Positions 4,779 to 5,206 of a stretch of 5,206 bases of DNA are shown piece after piece. Position numbers and translations under genes: made by a program. The notes beneath the pieces are model-generated. The model saw nothing but the letters and a program-made list of their open reading frames with translations. It ran no database searches and had not been told where the DNA came from. The stretch's first letter is position 1; the number at the start of each line of letters is the position of its first letter. This stretch comes from Patescibacteria group bacterium (GTDB lineage Bacteria; Patescibacteriota; Minisyncoccia; Portnoybacterales; GWB1-42-6), in NCBI GenBank assembly GCA_018826025.1, contig JAHKAK010000117.1:1-5206 (forward strand), given 5' to 3'.

Positions 4779-4838
4779 CTCGCTGAAGCGAGTGCGAAGC
4801 GGGCCTTTCCGTAAAGGCAAAGCTGAGCTTAGCTCTGG
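4779..4838. repeat. Cluster of three short hairpins
   Basis: Three stems follow one another: CTCGCT-GA-AGCGAG (4779-4792), GCCTTT-CCGT-AAAGGC (4803-4818) and GAGC-TTA-GCTC (4825-4835). The last is part of a 23-base stretch (4816-4838) matching 20 positions of the element in the DUF5667 gene. No open frame of note crosses it. Confidence 0.5.
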
Positions 4839-4858
4839 AGGTAATGAGCCAAAAACGG

Positions 4859-4896
4859 CTCAACGGCTCAACGGAGTAAACCGTTGAGCCGTTGAG
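4859..4896. repeat. Perfect 16-bp stem made of a doubled octamer
   Basis: CTCAACGGCTCAACGG (4859-4874), loop AGTAAA, then CCGTTGAGCCGTTGAG (4881-4896). Each arm is the octamer CTCAACGG (or its complement) twice. TGAGCC (4845-4850) can compete for GGCTCA (4857-4862), giving an alternative fold. On the minus strand the stem is followed by CCGTTTTTGG, so weak termination is possible; no T-tract follows on the plus strand. Confidence 0.6.
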
Positions 4897-4921
4897 GAAA
4901 TAGGAGGGATTTAGAATTTCT

Positions 4922-4983
4922 CTCTCCTTTTTAAGGGGAGGATTGAGGTGAGGATACCTAATTTATCGAGGTTCAACCTCAAT
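4922..4983. repeat. Second CTCTCC hairpin repeat plus GAGGTTCAACCTC palindrome
   Basis: CTCTCCTT (4922-4929) and AAGGGGAG (4933-4940) pair with one wobble, followed by a G-rich tail; this is a diverged copy of 3130-3168. Next come ATTGAGGT (4942-4949) and its exact complement ACCTCAAT (4976-4983), which overlaps the palindrome GAGGTT-C-AACCTC (4968-4980). These folds exclude each other. No gene is visible. Confidence 0.5.
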
Positions 4984-4993
4984 AGATTTCCCA

Positions 4994-5029
4994 AAAAAAT
5001 AAAAAACCCCGCCTTTTTTAAACGGGGTT
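4994..5029 (-). terminator. Strong intrinsic terminator
   Basis: Reading leftward, AACCCCG (5029-5023) pairs with CGGGGTT (5011-5005) as a 7-bp GC-rich stem, followed at once by TTTT, A and a run of seven T (to 4994). It lies 27 bp past the stop at 5056 and ends that transcript, separating it from the regulator and sigma cluster. Confidence 0.85.
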
Positions 5030-5055
5030 CTTGAGCTTATACTTTTTATGGTGGA

Positions 5056-5206
5056 CTATAGAAAGTGTGAAAATCCTCCGCCTCCTTGAGAACGAGCCCA
5101 GAGAACACGAGCTCTTTTCGCGTGCTCATCCATTACCTTGAGAGTCTTTATTATTTCCGTCATTTTCGAATCCTGATTTATGGATTTACGGTCACTAAAC
5201 CAAAGG
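5056..5206 (-). CDS. Unrecognised small protein or C-terminal end of a larger one
   Basis: The frame is open from the right edge to TAG at 5058-5056, reading LWFSDRKSINQDSK then MTEIIKTLKVMDEHAKRARV and LWARSQGGGGFSHFL. An ATG at 5163 is preceded by AGGA at a 7-nt spacing, so a complete 35-residue protein is possible. If not, this is the tail of a longer protein. The visible part is a basic amphipathic helix ending in a Gly-rich turn and an aromatic C-terminus, with no cysteine and no membrane segment. The terminator just downstream supports real transcription to this point. I recognise no family. Confidence 0.55.
   Translation of the reverse strand, partial: LWFSDRKSINQDSKMTEIIKTLKVMDEHAKRARVLWARSQGGGGFSHFL

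Noticed and set aside
4844..4879. Eleven-residue leader-peptide frame after GGAGG on the plus strand
   Set aside because: GGAGG is only 2 nt from the ATG, too close for good initiation, and the frame is part of the hairpin region.

Overview
The window looks like a piece of a Patescibacteria / Candidate Phyla Radiation genome, probably Parcubacteria-like. The reasons are a secreted surface protein of a type I associate with those lineages, an ECF sigma factor beside a DUF5667-type membrane protein, spacers packed with short palindromic repeats, and an in-frame palindrome encoding an RLRQGFGGQ-like peptide. This placement rests on recognition from memory and not on a search. Every gene I accept is on the minus strand, so transcription runs right to left.

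Layout, in the direction of transcription. (1) 5206-5056: the end of an unrecognised reading frame, or a complete 35-residue protein starting at 5163, followed by a strong intrinsic terminator (5029-4994). (2) 4993-4711: a spacer full of hairpins. It ends in a perfect 14-bp inverted repeat (4711-4724 / 4753-4766) that encloses a good sigma-70-type promoter reading left and a weaker one reading right. (3) 4710-4060: a 216-residue protein with an N-terminal helical bundle and a C-terminal winged helix, probably a transcription regulator. (4) 3954-3388: an ECF-type sigma-70 factor with a palindromic repeat inserted in frame. (5) 3387-3088: a spacer holding three different repeat elements. (6) 3087-2002: a single-pass membrane protein with a DUF5667 region, the likely anti-sigma partner. 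(7) 2001-1166: an 836-bp spacer with a near-consensus promoter (1938-1910), a conserved-looking structured block that could be a small RNA or a very long leader, a paired ATCCGYG repeat and a GCGT-rich repeat. (8) 1165-1: the first ~388 residues of an exported surface protein that runs off the left edge.

The simplest reading is a cell-envelope signalling module. The regulator, sigma factor and membrane DUF5667 protein lie next to a surface (S-layer-like) protein that may be one of its outputs. The link between the module and the surface protein is inferred from position only.

The most unusual features are at DNA level. The nonamer TATCGGCAA occurs 8 times within 1.85 kb, in several reading frames, on both strands and between genes. 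A family of AGCTTAGC-centred hairpins appears both between genes and inside coding sequence. A strong promoter in the large spacer has no obvious nearby reading frame.
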